A stretch of 64,000 nt of DNA, from positions 19,651,769 to 19,715,768 of the forward strand of contig JAUJPP010000007.1 of the NCBI GenBank assembly GCA_030562195.1, written 5' to 3'. Positions within the stretch are counted from its first letter, which is position 1, and each line of letters begins with the position of its first letter. The notes beneath the pieces are model-generated. The model did no database searches. It was not told the DNA's origin and was given only the letters and a program-made list of their open reading frames with translations. Shown one piece after another: positions 1 through 10,798 of this stretch. The position numbers and the translations under genes were made by a program. This stretch comes from Nipponacmea schrenckii. Lineage: Eukaryota > Mollusca > Gastropoda > Lottiidae.

Positions 1-342
1 AAAGACAATGTCTAAGATCATATATCTTAATTTTAAAGACAGATGTCCTTGTATGAAGAAATTGCCTTTGCGAAACTTTTTATTTGACACTACTTATCCC
101 AAAATAATGTAATGGACATATAAATGAGAAGTTATCAATTCTGAATCTAAAATGAAGAATTTCATGATTTATCTGAATTCTTTGAAAAAAATCCTTTAAT
201 TTAGGAAACAAAGGCATTGTCTTATAAGATAAAAAATATAAAATTAGACAAAACAATATATAAATGTAAATTAAAAGGGAACATAACAAGATGAACACAA
301 TCTGTAGAGTACATGCTTCATGCAGGTAAGTTAATAGTAAGT

Positions 343-3300
343 TTATACCCATACTTTTTTAGGCTGACCATGTGAACTGTAGCCTTCTTCGTAACTTGTA
401 GGGTCCCCATGTTGCATGGACTGAAAAAAAATATATGACACATTAATTTCAATGCAATCAATAAATACTCAAGTTTATTTCTCAGTTTATGATTTATACT
501 CTGGGGCCTTGTTCTATAAAACTTTACTTGAATAAAATCAAACTTTGAAAAATACTGTAATCAAATTGAGAATAAGAGCCCAGAGTTAATTTAATTTCTA
601 CCAAGCTTTAAATCCCTGAATCCCCTTATTTCTTTATTGGACATCTCACTCTTCCCTTGGGCAAATTTGTGAACCACAATCCAAAACTCTAGATATTCTA
701 TTCACATACCTTTCTTTCCTCTAATTTCCTCATTTTTAATAAATTCCTAATAGCTTCAATCCAACTACGTACTTCTTCTGGGGTATCACACTGTCAGTTT
801 AAAATAAATCAATTAATAATAAAAAGTTTAGAAATAGAATAATAGAAATCTTTAAAAAGCAGACCTGGCAGACAACAAAAAGGTGTAATACATTCCTGCC
901 TAAGTATCATATTCCAAACCAAACTCTTGGTAATTCTGATCACCATATACTGTACCAGTGCCTTCTGTTCAAGGGTAACTTGCTACTTTTCAACCACTCC
1001 AACCTCTATTTTTTTTTGAGAGGTCAAAAGCACAAATCAATAAATGTGGCCACCATGAACCATTTTTTTTATACATTTTGTATCCAGATGTTTGTAATTT
1101 TCTCTTGACAAATTGACCTAATATGCTACAGGAAAGTGACTATTTTTTTACAGTGGTCCTCACTTATAACCTGCTTATACCGAAAAACTGGTAATAACGA
1201 ACAAATTTAAAAGTCCCGTTTTTCACTGCACTAATTTCATTGAAAAATAAATGGATAAAACGAAATGCTAGTAGCGAATTTTCGGTAATAACGAATAGAC
1301 ACCCTGTGTACCAAAGTTAATGGTTATTACGAATGGATTAGTCATAATTAACCGATAATCTCAATCGCACCATAAATCACGGCCATAAATTGTCACCTCC
1401 CGACTATCAATTATTATTTATCAATTAAACTTAATTAACATTTTTTGTAATCCTTTTGTCCTCCTCTGTTCACCCACAGTCCCAAGATATTCATTTTGTT
1501 TACCGGTCAAAACAATAAACATACGGCGAAATCGTATATAACGATAACCGTCTTCAAGTGTCATTCGATTCTCAACATCAACATGGCGATACAAAGCCCA
1601 TAAAATTCAATGACGAAAATAACGACATGCGTGTAGGTGAATTGAAGAGAATTTGGTACGAGGTGAATAAATTTGCTGATGCACCTGATATTGTAAGACT
1701 GGACAATTTTTTAAAAGTCGACGAAGATATTATTATTAAATGACACCACCCCAAAATCTGATGACGAAGAAGAAATCATAGACAATAAAGTTGTCATCAT
1801 TTTCGGACGCTTTTCGAGCTATAAACACGCTACGAAAATGCATGATTATAATTTGTGTGAATTTGCAATAAATTATGTGCTAAAAGTTTAGTACTGTTTA
1901 AAACTGCGATCGTTCCTTTTTTTGGGATGGTATGGGTAATTTTGACTTTATCCAAGATGGCTGACATAGAAAATGATATAACGGATTACGGCTATAAAGA
2001 ACTAATTCGTTCGGTCCCATATGATTCGTTATTGCCAGGTTTCACTGCATATCATTATTGAAATAAAGTACAAATCTAGCTTGGTAAATTTATCCCTTAT
2101 AAAAATAGCAATATATGATTGATTTAATGTATATATTTATATACATACCTGAATGTAAAATATTCGTTTGGCCGTTATTAATTCAAATAAATTGTCTCTA
2201 TTTACATTTGAACTGAAATAACAAAATAATTAAACTTCAATAATGTATGATATATAGGAAGTTATAGGGGAAATAGAAAGTTAGACAATCCATGAAACTA
2301 TCTCAACCTTGCTTCAAACAAACTGACGATACTGAGGTAAGGAACAAGCAATTTATTCTATTATAACACACCCAGCTCCTTGAAGTCCTAAATTATGTCA
2401 AATATAAATATACAAAGATCAGAACATCCTGTACCATGGTGTATCACAGGAGGGCCATATATCAATTAATTCAGAGACAAATATACAATTGATTTATATA
2501 AACTTAATATTTCATAGCCAAAGTCTCTTCCTCTACTGCTGAAGATAATTCAATCAATCAAACATCATTATATTTACCTTGTTGTTTCTTTAGCTTCTAA
2601 AATATCATAGGAAGGAATTGTTCGGATGGGAGTCTTGTCCTACAATTAGTACGATAATATCTATTCTTTAATACAATTCTGTTGTTAAAAAAGACATTTC
2701 CAATTTCAAATATTAAACTTTTAAATGTAAATATCATATTAATTATGACATAATAATGAATACAATGCAGTAAATATAAATTTAACCACACCTAGGTCGT
2801 AGGTAACTAAAGGGCTAGGTCTTCTCATTAGAAATGAGTTTATTTAGAGCATACTGACAGGACAGAGTTTAAGTGAAATGTATTATAAAGGTTATATCTA
2901 TTTTCTAACTTACATGTTCTGATCTGAAGTATGATAATCCTTCTTCGTGAAGGATAAAAAATCTTCTCTTCCAACTCTTTCTCTACAACAAAATAAAACT
3001 TATCACATCTATAGACAATAAAGATTTTCTAAATATATGCTTTCTTAGTTTTTACAGCTGAATTTCAGCAATACAAATTACTTTTGAGAATAGATCTGGA
3101 CATCCTATTCTTATAAAATTCAATAACAATGTGCCATAGAAATGAAGACTGTAGTCACTTTCTGGCTATAATGTAGATTTTGGATACCATGAAGCCTTAA
3201 AGCTGAACTAGATTGCTATCACTGTTGTTTTCTGATGCTGGTGCAAGGTTCTTATCTCAGTCAGCGTGTGAAAGTCTGTTTAGCTTTTATGTTATCTTCA

Positions 3301-5971
3301 TTAATAATTACAGTAAATAAAATGAAATCAATGGAGTTTGACATCCTACTCTTCTGCACCGTATGGGCTAATAAAGATGGCAACGGCATAAGGCGTGCAA
3401 TGAGGGAAATTTTGTCAGGACAGCTGCATTAGCCTACTCTTTTTGCGATTTCCAACTGTCGAGGGATCTTTAACGTGCACAGCCTGTAGCACATGGGGCC
3501 TCCGATTATTGTCCCATCCAAACGACTAGACGCTTTTTCTATGTCAGTCCCTCCAACCTGCATCACTGACAAGGGGAAACAGGGCTAAAAAATCTGAAAG
3601 TTCATCTCGCCCTTTGCCGGGATTGAACCCTGGACCTTCAGGTTAGCGAGCTAACTCACTGAGCCACGTAAAACTTTCTGATATAACATATATACTGTTA
3701 TAAGATTGACTCACCACAGCTCCTTGTTTGACACAGAAACCACATTTCAAGCCAATAAAATTATGTTTAGTGGAATCTTCTCTAATTAATTCACTAGAAA
3801 TGCTGTTCTCTTTTGTACTTGAGCCTGATGTTTTACTCATGGAGCTGGTGGGTGATATTTTACCAGATGATCCAGACTCATCTTCACTCTCAGAATCAGA
3901 TTCTTCTTCTACTGGCTGCAATTAAATAGAAATAATAAACATGACTTATTCATCATAGTGGTTATAAAAGTTCAAAGGTGACTGATTAAAGGTTCAACAA
4001 ACACTTTGTCACCTTAAAAACATTGTTTAAAAAATTAGAAAAAAAGATCAACAACCCTGACCCTAAACTGTTGATTTTTAATTCCCCAATCGACATCAGC
4101 AAATAGTCTTTCTTTGCTTAAATGTGATGTCCTAATCTTACAAACATGTTTCCATGGAAAACCTGTTTACAGCCCCTAATGACTATTCACCATTTGATCC
4201 TGTTAGTTTAGATGATTGGTCCAAGAAAGAAACTCACTGACCTGATCTGGTAACTTACAAACTACACCACCAGCTATTTCTGTAGTATAACTAGTTTGAC
4301 TTAAATCTCCAGCATGCCACTCCATACATCTTTCGCGATTCTTTACTTCACTTTTAGGTACCTGAAATATACCAGCCATTTTAAAACACTATTGTTTTTA
4401 CATACAGTTTTAGTAGATAGGGATTGCTGGGAATTGATAGCTGACTCCAAAAGACTGGCCATGGCAGCAGTTTTCTTACTTTCACAAGCAGTTGAATCCA
4501 CATATCATAATAGCTTAACATTCATCAATCCAATTCACTACATATATATTGAGCTATCACACTGCTAATATTAAATGAAATATACATTACATCATTATTA
4601 GTTTTTTGCCAGTGAATTAATGCAATACATTAGTTACTTTTTAAACCTTTTCCACAAGTATTTCATATTTCTAGCCTTATCTAACCAATGTATATTGTAT
4701 ATTCATATCTGAGGATTATTGCAATATGTAGAGACAATAAAATCATAACTATTGTGTATTGCTTACAGTAATTTTACTGGCATTATTTAAAGCATCAATC
4801 CATTTTTCTAAATCTTCATCATCTTCAGCTTGTAAATAATATCTTCTACCTTCATAATTTATAACTGAAAACAAAAATAGTTTGGATCAGGTCAGATCGA
4901 ACTCAAAATATTCACTATATATTGATTATGTCTAATCAATTACACAACTACCTTTTCATTTGTTACTGGCAAATGTAATAAAAAAAAAAGGAAGAATTCC
5001 ATTTTTGTATATATTTCGGACTGATGCAGTGCCAGTTTTCTACTCTGAAAAGATTTAAAATAATTCACAATAAACTTAAATATGCAAAACAATTGAGATG
5101 TTTTTTTAAATAAGAATTTTTTAAAGAATATAATGTAGGCCTATCAATCTCCATCATGAATTTAAACTAGCACTCAAAACTTACCAAAACAGAAAGGAAC
5201 TTTGGGTCTCAGTCTTCTAGCATCACTAACCTGTATAAGGAATGTTACCATAGTATGAATAGCAAAGACAAACTTGAATAAAGTAAGCTGTCAGGGGAAT
5301 GCTTAAAATTTGCGATTTACTGAAGTGTTTGTCTATTGGAGGGCCATATCATACCATGATAGTTTAAGTCTAACATGAGATATTTGCCATAGATAATATT
5401 ATTTTATTGTAATTATAAATGTAATACAATGTGCATTGTATTTCCTTCCTTAAATGGATCTAATTACTGAAATAAAGTATCTAAATTTCAAAGTGCTTCA
5501 ATGAACCAGAGTATCTAAATTTCAAAGTGTTTCAATGAACTAGAAACATTAAAAACTTACCATGGCCACGTAATGGAGATATATTTCACCTTTTGGGGTT
5601 TGCCAAGCTGGTGGCAAATTCTGAAATAATAAAAAGCATTACATCTGTATTTCAAAAATTAAAGGATGGTAAAGAGGTTTTTCTGAAAATATTAGGCTGA
5701 AGGAATCCATTTCATCCATTTGCACTACTGTATTTCAATTGACATTTGTGGTTTAAACAATTCTACTAAAACTAAGCTATTCATGGCCTCATTAATTCAA
5801 AAACTGCTAACATTCTAAAATATAACTTACACTTGGACTGTCCATATAATAAAAGAGTCTTCCATTATTATGATCTAAGATGAAATATCTCCTAGTAAAA
5901 CTGCCACTGTTTTCAGACTCTTCTATGTTCAGGAAACCACACACACGACCAAGTTTATCCTCAAAAGGCAT
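343..5971 (-). CDS. PLEKHA1: Tandem PH domain protein, TAPP1/2 type (PLEKHA1/PLEKHA2 homolog)
   Basis: TAPP proteins are cytosolic adaptors recruited to the plasma membrane by PI(3,4)P2 after PI3-kinase signalling. Coding exons (minus): 5831-5971, 5561-5620, 5185-5230, 4767-4864, 4406-4474, 4242-4361, 3715-3915, 2914-2982, 2578-2639, 2149-2212, 710-790 and 343-420. All junctions are GT-AG and in phase, giving about 362 residues (human TAPP1 is about 404). The N-terminal PH domain opens MPFEDKLGRVCGFLNIEES, very like TAPP1. A conserved TEIAGGVV segment follows, then a Ser/Asp/Glu-rich linker. The second PH domain (from about residue 235) has KQGAVRKSWKRRFF, the basic phosphoinositide-binding loop of TAPP, and ends with TPEEVRSWIEAI. 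The start is the first ATG after an acceptor at about 6012, so a 5' non-coding exon lies upstream. The last exon runs to TAA at 343-345 and ends VWV, which could be a class II PDZ ligand. Less sure is whether that exon is instead spliced onward at a GTATGG within it. PLEKHA1 versus PLEKHA2 cannot be separated. Confidence 0.93.
1151..2047. mobile_element. Degenerate pogo/Tigger-like DNA transposon remnant
   Basis: This lies in an intron of the tandem PH gene. The left end begins CAGTGGTCC after a TA dinucleotide and the right end, read in reverse, begins CAGTGAAACC. Near both ends and inside are repeats of the motif GG(T/C)AATAACGAA(C/T), at about 1191, 1285, 1320 (inverted) and 2030 (inverted). 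This resembles the ends of Tigger/pogo family elements. A short plus-strand open frame (1558-1740, 61 codons) may be the tail of a transposase, but I see no catalytic motif. The right target-site duplication is not clear, so the exact right border is uncertain. Confidence 0.4.
3320..3668 (-). mobile_element. tRNA-derived SINE, near full length
   Basis: Read on the minus strand, the element begins near 3668 with a tRNA-like head. It has an A-box-like TGGCTCAGTGAGTTAG and, about 30 bases on, a B-box-like GGTTCAATCCC. A body of about 280 bases follows and the element ends near 3320 with an A-rich tail. It lies 46 bases from the donor of the exon at 3715-3915. Fragments of the same body occur at 8044-8070, 35381-35520 and 60994-61115, which shows that it is a dispersed family. 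Confidence 0.75.
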
Positions 5972-6011
5972 TTTGTTGTTACATGATAAAGTCTACTTTA
6001 ATCTTAGTATC

Positions 6012-8515
6012 CTGTAAGTTTGAATGATTTAAAATAAATAATAGCTCATATGGTTAATCTGTTTTCAGTTAAAAAAATATCTGAATATGAACCACCTTTT
6101 TATGACTTGTCAAAAAAAAGCAATAATTAATGAACATTTCTTTACGATAAATGATACTTTGAAGAAATCGGTAGCCTGCATACTTATTGACCTTGACCAT
6201 TTGAGAAACACACTACCTTAAATGCTGGTACCCCACAAAATTTCACCAAATAGAGACTATTCTTATTTTACTTTAACACAAATAAAACCAAATTTTAGGT
6301 CAATTTTTTTTTTATTTTGTTATCAAATCATATCCATATCATTATAAAAAAATGGATAACCAACATTTATTTATCACTAAATAATTTGATAATGTTTTAA
6401 ACAAGTGTAATTATCTATTATTCATTATCTCAGTCCAGGGCACCAAGATTATCTAGGACTTTTTTATTGAATTTTCTGTTACAATTACAAGGGAGATAAC
6501 AAAAAGTAAGCACACTTGATCCAAAGGTTTCAAATAACTTGTTTACAACTGGAAACAAATTGGCAACTCCAACAAGTTTTGTCACCTTATATTTGATATT
6601 TCTATCCACAGATGTTATATTTATTGACTATTCAAGCAATATATTAAAGACATTGCTCATGACAATAAATAAATTGTTTAAGCAGTCGAATTAAAATATA
6701 GACCTAACTGTAGTGGTTACGTACAAAGCCAATAGCTAAAAAAACATTCGAAACGAAACTAATAAACTAGGAACAAAAATTAGCTCTTTATTTTAATTAG
6801 ACTGATTGTTTAAGTAAAATGTTTTCTATCACAGATGCGGATTTACAGAAAACAGATTCAATGGCCACTTTAACTGAGAGATGCTAATTACTCAATTTTG
6901 TTTATAATTGAAAATGAGGAGAATGAACCAAAGTTCACTTTTCCTTGGGGTTGATTTTGGTCTCAATACTAGACAAAGAATGAAATCAAATTTGATCAAT
7001 AATACCTAAAACTAGGAATTTTACTTTTTATTTCTAGGCTTAGATCTATGTAATTTGTATATTGCAGTCTTAAAAGACCAATCATCATGTTAACTTTCAA
7101 AAATAATTATTTTGGACACTCATGGAGTTCAAGGTTCAAATTTTGATGCTATGAAAACTAATACTGATTAGCTTAACTCAAAGTTTCCTATTTCAGAGAC
7201 GAAGTTATGATTAGTCAAACAAATTGCCAACCTGTCACTTTAAATCTTTTTAGCATATCAACTCACTGCCAATAAACATTACTAGAATTCTATTCAGAAA
7301 TTTATACAGTCATAGTATTCAAACATATTGTTCAAAATTAAAATAGCTGCTAATATAAATAGAACCCAATTCCTACTACCAGGGCCATAGAGTAAACAAA
7401 CATGACCTCTTTGAAGAAGTTTAATCTTTACAAATTCGGTAGATCCACCAGTATACATACTTAGCATTAATGAAGTGTTAATTACAACAATCAATATCTT
7501 ACAGGTTCAAAATACTCATAACATAAACATATTCAACTTACACTTACAATGAATGTCACCTTTCAAAGAATATTCGAAAAAAAATTATAAATGAGCAAAA
7601 TTATTTTCAAGTGCGTCCATTTTGTAAAGGGGTATAACTCTGTTTAGCGTTCAGAATTGCACTCCACAGGCATTCGTCACAAATATGTTTAAATTAGCAC
7701 TTTTGTAAAATTATCTTCGCCTCAGTATTCATAAAAAATTGCTTTATTTGTTCTATCAAAGTTGATGGTTTGAGACCACGTATTAAAATAATGTGTGATC
7801 TAAAAATTGATCCTGATGTGTTTTAAAGATATTCAAAAGAAATTTGAAAAAGAATAGGTGAATGCTGCTGTCTTGGAAACAATTTTCCTAATTGTCATTA
7901 CCCCAATCAGAATCAGAGAAGGATGCATATCCCTGTTTCATTTACTGAGATTATGGTTGACCTATACTGACTGATACAGCAAACACTGCCAGGGGATTAA
8001 GAAATGCTGATTGTCTGAATTTCTTATTTTTGTCAATCAACTGAAATAAATGGAGTTTAACGTCCTACGTCAATTTAAAGAAAACAGTTAAAAGATAATA
8101 ATGTTATTTAATTCATAACAATATTTGTAACCAACAATATCACACAAAAATAAATTTTTAACAAATTAATCAAGCAAAAACTAAGTTTGTTTTACACTTC
8201 AACAAAATTATCTAAACTAAGATAATCAACGGCACAGGTTCGCCATTCGTATGTTTGACAGGAATTTTTTTAGCTAAGCTAATCATTTATAGTGTTCACA
8301 GCTCACTGTTAAACTTTGAGCCTTCAAATCCAAGTGTGTTCAGAATTATCCTAGAATGAATGTGAAAATGAACTCTTTTCTTGAGAATCATATAACCTAT
8401 AGAAAAAGATTATGAAATTCATATTTTTTAAGGAATTATATGATCAATGTATGTGTAGCACTAGTACAAAACCAATATGCATACATAGTATATGACAGTT
8501 TTTTTGTTCAAAAGC
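6012..8515. other. Spacer between the PH-protein gene and SFR1
   Basis: AT-rich DNA upstream of the tandem PH gene, presumably holding its promoter and first non-coding exon, and downstream of SFR1. No open frame here looks like protein in either direction. Two dispersed-repeat pieces are present: a short SINE-like piece at 8044-8070 and a second family at about 8225-8360. Confidence 0.6.
8225..8360. repeat. Dispersed repeat family B, copy 1
   Basis: Shares blocks such as TTAGCTAAGCTAATCA, GCTCACTGTTAAA and TTTGAGCCTTCAAATCCA with copies at 12398-12545 and 35572-35675. The copies differ in spacing and by substitutions, as expected for old interspersed copies. No coding capacity is visible and the family is not recognised. 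Confidence 0.6.
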
Positions 8516-9851
8516 TTAATCAAAGTCATCACTTTCACTGTTATACTTCAGAAGATTGTTATCAATTTGTAAATGTTGTATTAAATCATGTAAACTAGGT
8601 TTAGGCTCTGGTACCATTTGTCGTAAATCTCGGATTGCTTCTTGAGAGACATTTCTCCACTTTTCTATCAATACTTCTAACTTACTCAAATCATTCTGAA
8701 AGATAAAATAAGAGATTTATAATACAAAATGAAATTGACTGGAGAATAAAGGGCAACATCCATTTGTTGAGAAACACATCCCTTGATTTTATGCTTCATT
8801 TGTAAGTATATATACTTTTCAACTGATTTAAACTAACAGAGAAAAAATTTAAAGGATTTTTGTTTAAGTGTTAATTTAATCACAATTGATATAGTTTGTT
8901 TAGACTTTCTTAAATACTGAAAGATTCTCGATAACATTGACAAGATGTATAGATGGCTATAGTCAAAATTTAAACAGTATTATTAAGGAATAAATCCCAA
9001 GTTGTCTTTCCATTCACAATGTATTACCTTTTTCCTGTACATCTGGACCATTTTTAATTTTCTCAAACTTTCCTTCTTCTCACCGACACAACTAGTAAGT
9101 TGTTGTTTGATTTCTCTTAAACTATCTACAGAACTGTTTTCTTCAGAGTCAAATTGTGGCACAGTTTTAGAAACTGGAGTTTTTAGAAGATTTAGTTTGC
9201 TTCGTCTTATGCTAGATTTTTTACTAACTGGAGTGCTGAAAGGATCCTGTGTTGTACACGAAGGTGTTCCAGGGTTTGATGAGAGATTAGATTCTGTAAC
9301 ACCCTTTCCATCCTGTAGTAATTTTGTCCCTAGTTCAGTGTTTGTATCTATTTCATCCATACAAATTCTTTTAGCAGTAGGTGTAGAGCACAGTTCATTG
9401 ACATTGTCCTCGGAATGTCTTTTAATAGACCTTGTTGGAGTGGAATTTGGTAACTGGTCATTTTGAGGACATTTAGCTTTACACACGACAGGAGAAAGTC
9501 TTTTTGGAGTCTTGGTGAGCTTTTCGCTCTGAGGACATCTTGTTTTAGAAACAGTTGGGGAAGGTGAAGAGTGATATCTTCCACATCTTTTCAATCTGTC
9601 TTTTAGACTTGAACTTAGCTGAAACAGAGGACACAGTATGTAACCTAAATCTATTAGATTAGACAAGACTTGTAGAATATATCATTCTCATCAGTAAGTT
9701 ACAGAAAACCATGTAAAAATTTTTGTATTTGTAAACGTAGTTTCAATAAATCATTATATATACATAGGATAACAATTGCCTCTAAAATAAAGCTGCAATT
9801 AGAAAATGTACTTACAGTGTTCTTATATGGTGGTGAAGCTAGATTATTCAT
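8516..9851 (-). CDS. SFR1: SFR1: SWI5-dependent homologous recombination repair protein 1
   Basis: SFR1 pairs with SWI5 (yeast Sfr1/Mei5) to stabilise RAD51 filaments during homologous recombination in the nucleus. Three coding exons (minus): 9816-9851, 9028-9618 and 8516-8695. All are phase 0, giving 268 residues (human is about 245). The N-terminal SPPYKNTLSSSLKDRLKR segment matches the human SPYTNSS...LRERLRK region. The middle is low complexity with repeated Ser/Thr-Pro and short repeats of the type (S/C)P(Q)...T. The C-terminal part from LRKLKMVQMYRKK through DLSKLEVLIEKWR to the acidic DDFD end is the conserved SWI5-binding coiled coil and tail. The start is the ATG at 9849-9851; an upstream ATG in the same exon runs into a stop overlapping it. 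NCAPH lies head-to-head 950 bases away. Confidence 0.93.
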
Positions 9852-9882
9852 TGTTGGGTTGCTCTAAGTCATAATTTTCCAT
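9844..9882 (-). promoter_or_regulatory. Overlapping upstream ORF at the SFR1 start
   Basis: The first coding exon appears to begin at 9882, right after a CAG acceptor, and its first three bases are an ATG. That frame has 12 codons and stops at TAA, 9844-9846, just past the SFR1 ATG at 9849-9851. The two overlap in the string ATGAATAA. An overlapping upstream ORF of this kind usually lowers translation from the main start. If the transcript begins inside this exon the uORF would be absent. Confidence 0.5.
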
Positions 9883-10295
9883 CTGAAAAATCATTCATTC
9901 ATAGAGATTTGATGTTAATAAAATTTAGCATGAAGTATTATTACTCCATGCTCATTGTTCAATAGACAATAGTAGTATTATACTATTTTTTACTACCCCA
10001 TTACAATTTATTTGTGGTCTGAATATTTCCAAATTACAAATGCCCTTGTACTATCAGAAAATTGGAGGGAGTTCAAATAAAAGGCTTACAAGTATATTGT
10101 AATATTGTTCAAATAAACACACCGATTGAGACAGAACTAATTAAAGTCTAAAGGCTTATTTCTATTGTCAAATATGTTAGGCTAGTAAGATTTGTTTTTA
10201 CTGGTAAAACGTTCTCTGGCAAGAAATGTCGGCTATTTATAGAAACACGGGAAACCCGAGATATTGCGAGATAACACGAGAAGTGCTGTGGAGAA

Positions 10296-10310
10296 GGCGG
10301 AATCTTTGAA
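10296..10310 (+). promoter_or_regulatory. CDE-CHR-like cell-cycle promoter element of NCAPH
   Basis: GGCGG (10296-10300), then four bases, then TTTGAA (10305-10310). In vertebrate G2/M genes the CDE/CHR tandem has this same core and four-base spacing, and the DREAM/MuvB complex binds the CHR through LIN54. An E2F-like CGGGAAA lies at 10248-10254. The element lies between SFR1 and NCAPH, before a likely NCAPH first-exon donor (CAAG/GTGAGT, 10386-10395). NCAPH is a mitotic gene, so the placement fits. The element is short enough to arise by chance. Confidence 0.5.
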
Positions 10311-10389
10311 AATATTATTGTTAAATTTATGGAAATCATTATTTCTTGCTTAAAATGTGTTATCTCTAAATTCTTGTTCTAGGTACAAG

Positions 10390-10789
10390 GTGAGTTTAAC
10401 CCCCTGAAAATCTGTTTGATTTGATCGTTTGTAGAATTGTCTGGCTTTATAAACTTTGTGCCATCCAAACAAAAACAACATTTCAAACAATTCAACAATC
10501 TGACAGTGCAGTGTCATGTCAGTAAAAACACTGATCAAGATGAGTTAAAAGATAAACTGGTAGTGATTACAGCCATTAACATATTCTAACTATTTGTCTG
10601 TATAGTAGGGTAATCTAAACTAAAATCAGAAGCATATTGTTACATGGAATTGGAAGGGTTATATTATATCCAGGCACAATTATTGAAATATATATACTGG
10701 GTACCTTAGCCTATATATTTTGGGTCCCTTTTAGAATTTTCTAATATTCTAAATTCAATGTTACTTAAAAGTTTTCATTTTAATTTTAG
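10390..10789 (+). other. Probable 5' UTR intron of NCAPH
   Basis: A good acceptor (TTTTAATTTTAG) ends at 10789, nine bases before the NCAPH ATG. A consensus donor (AAG/GTGAGT) lies at 10389/10390. Together they suggest a non-coding first exon ending at 10389, with the promoter near the CDE-CHR-like element. Nothing else is seen in this interval. Confidence 0.5.
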
Positions 10790-10798
10790 TAAAAAACA

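Noticed and set aside
3608..3668. Possible tRNA gene (A and B boxes)
   Set aside because: It is joined to a SINE body seen at three other sites and does not fold into a clean cloverleaf with acceptor stem by eye.
9002..9466. Plus-strand 154-codon open frame opposite SFR1
   Set aside because: Antisense of the large SFR1 exon; no domain is visible and the SFR1 frame matches known homologs.
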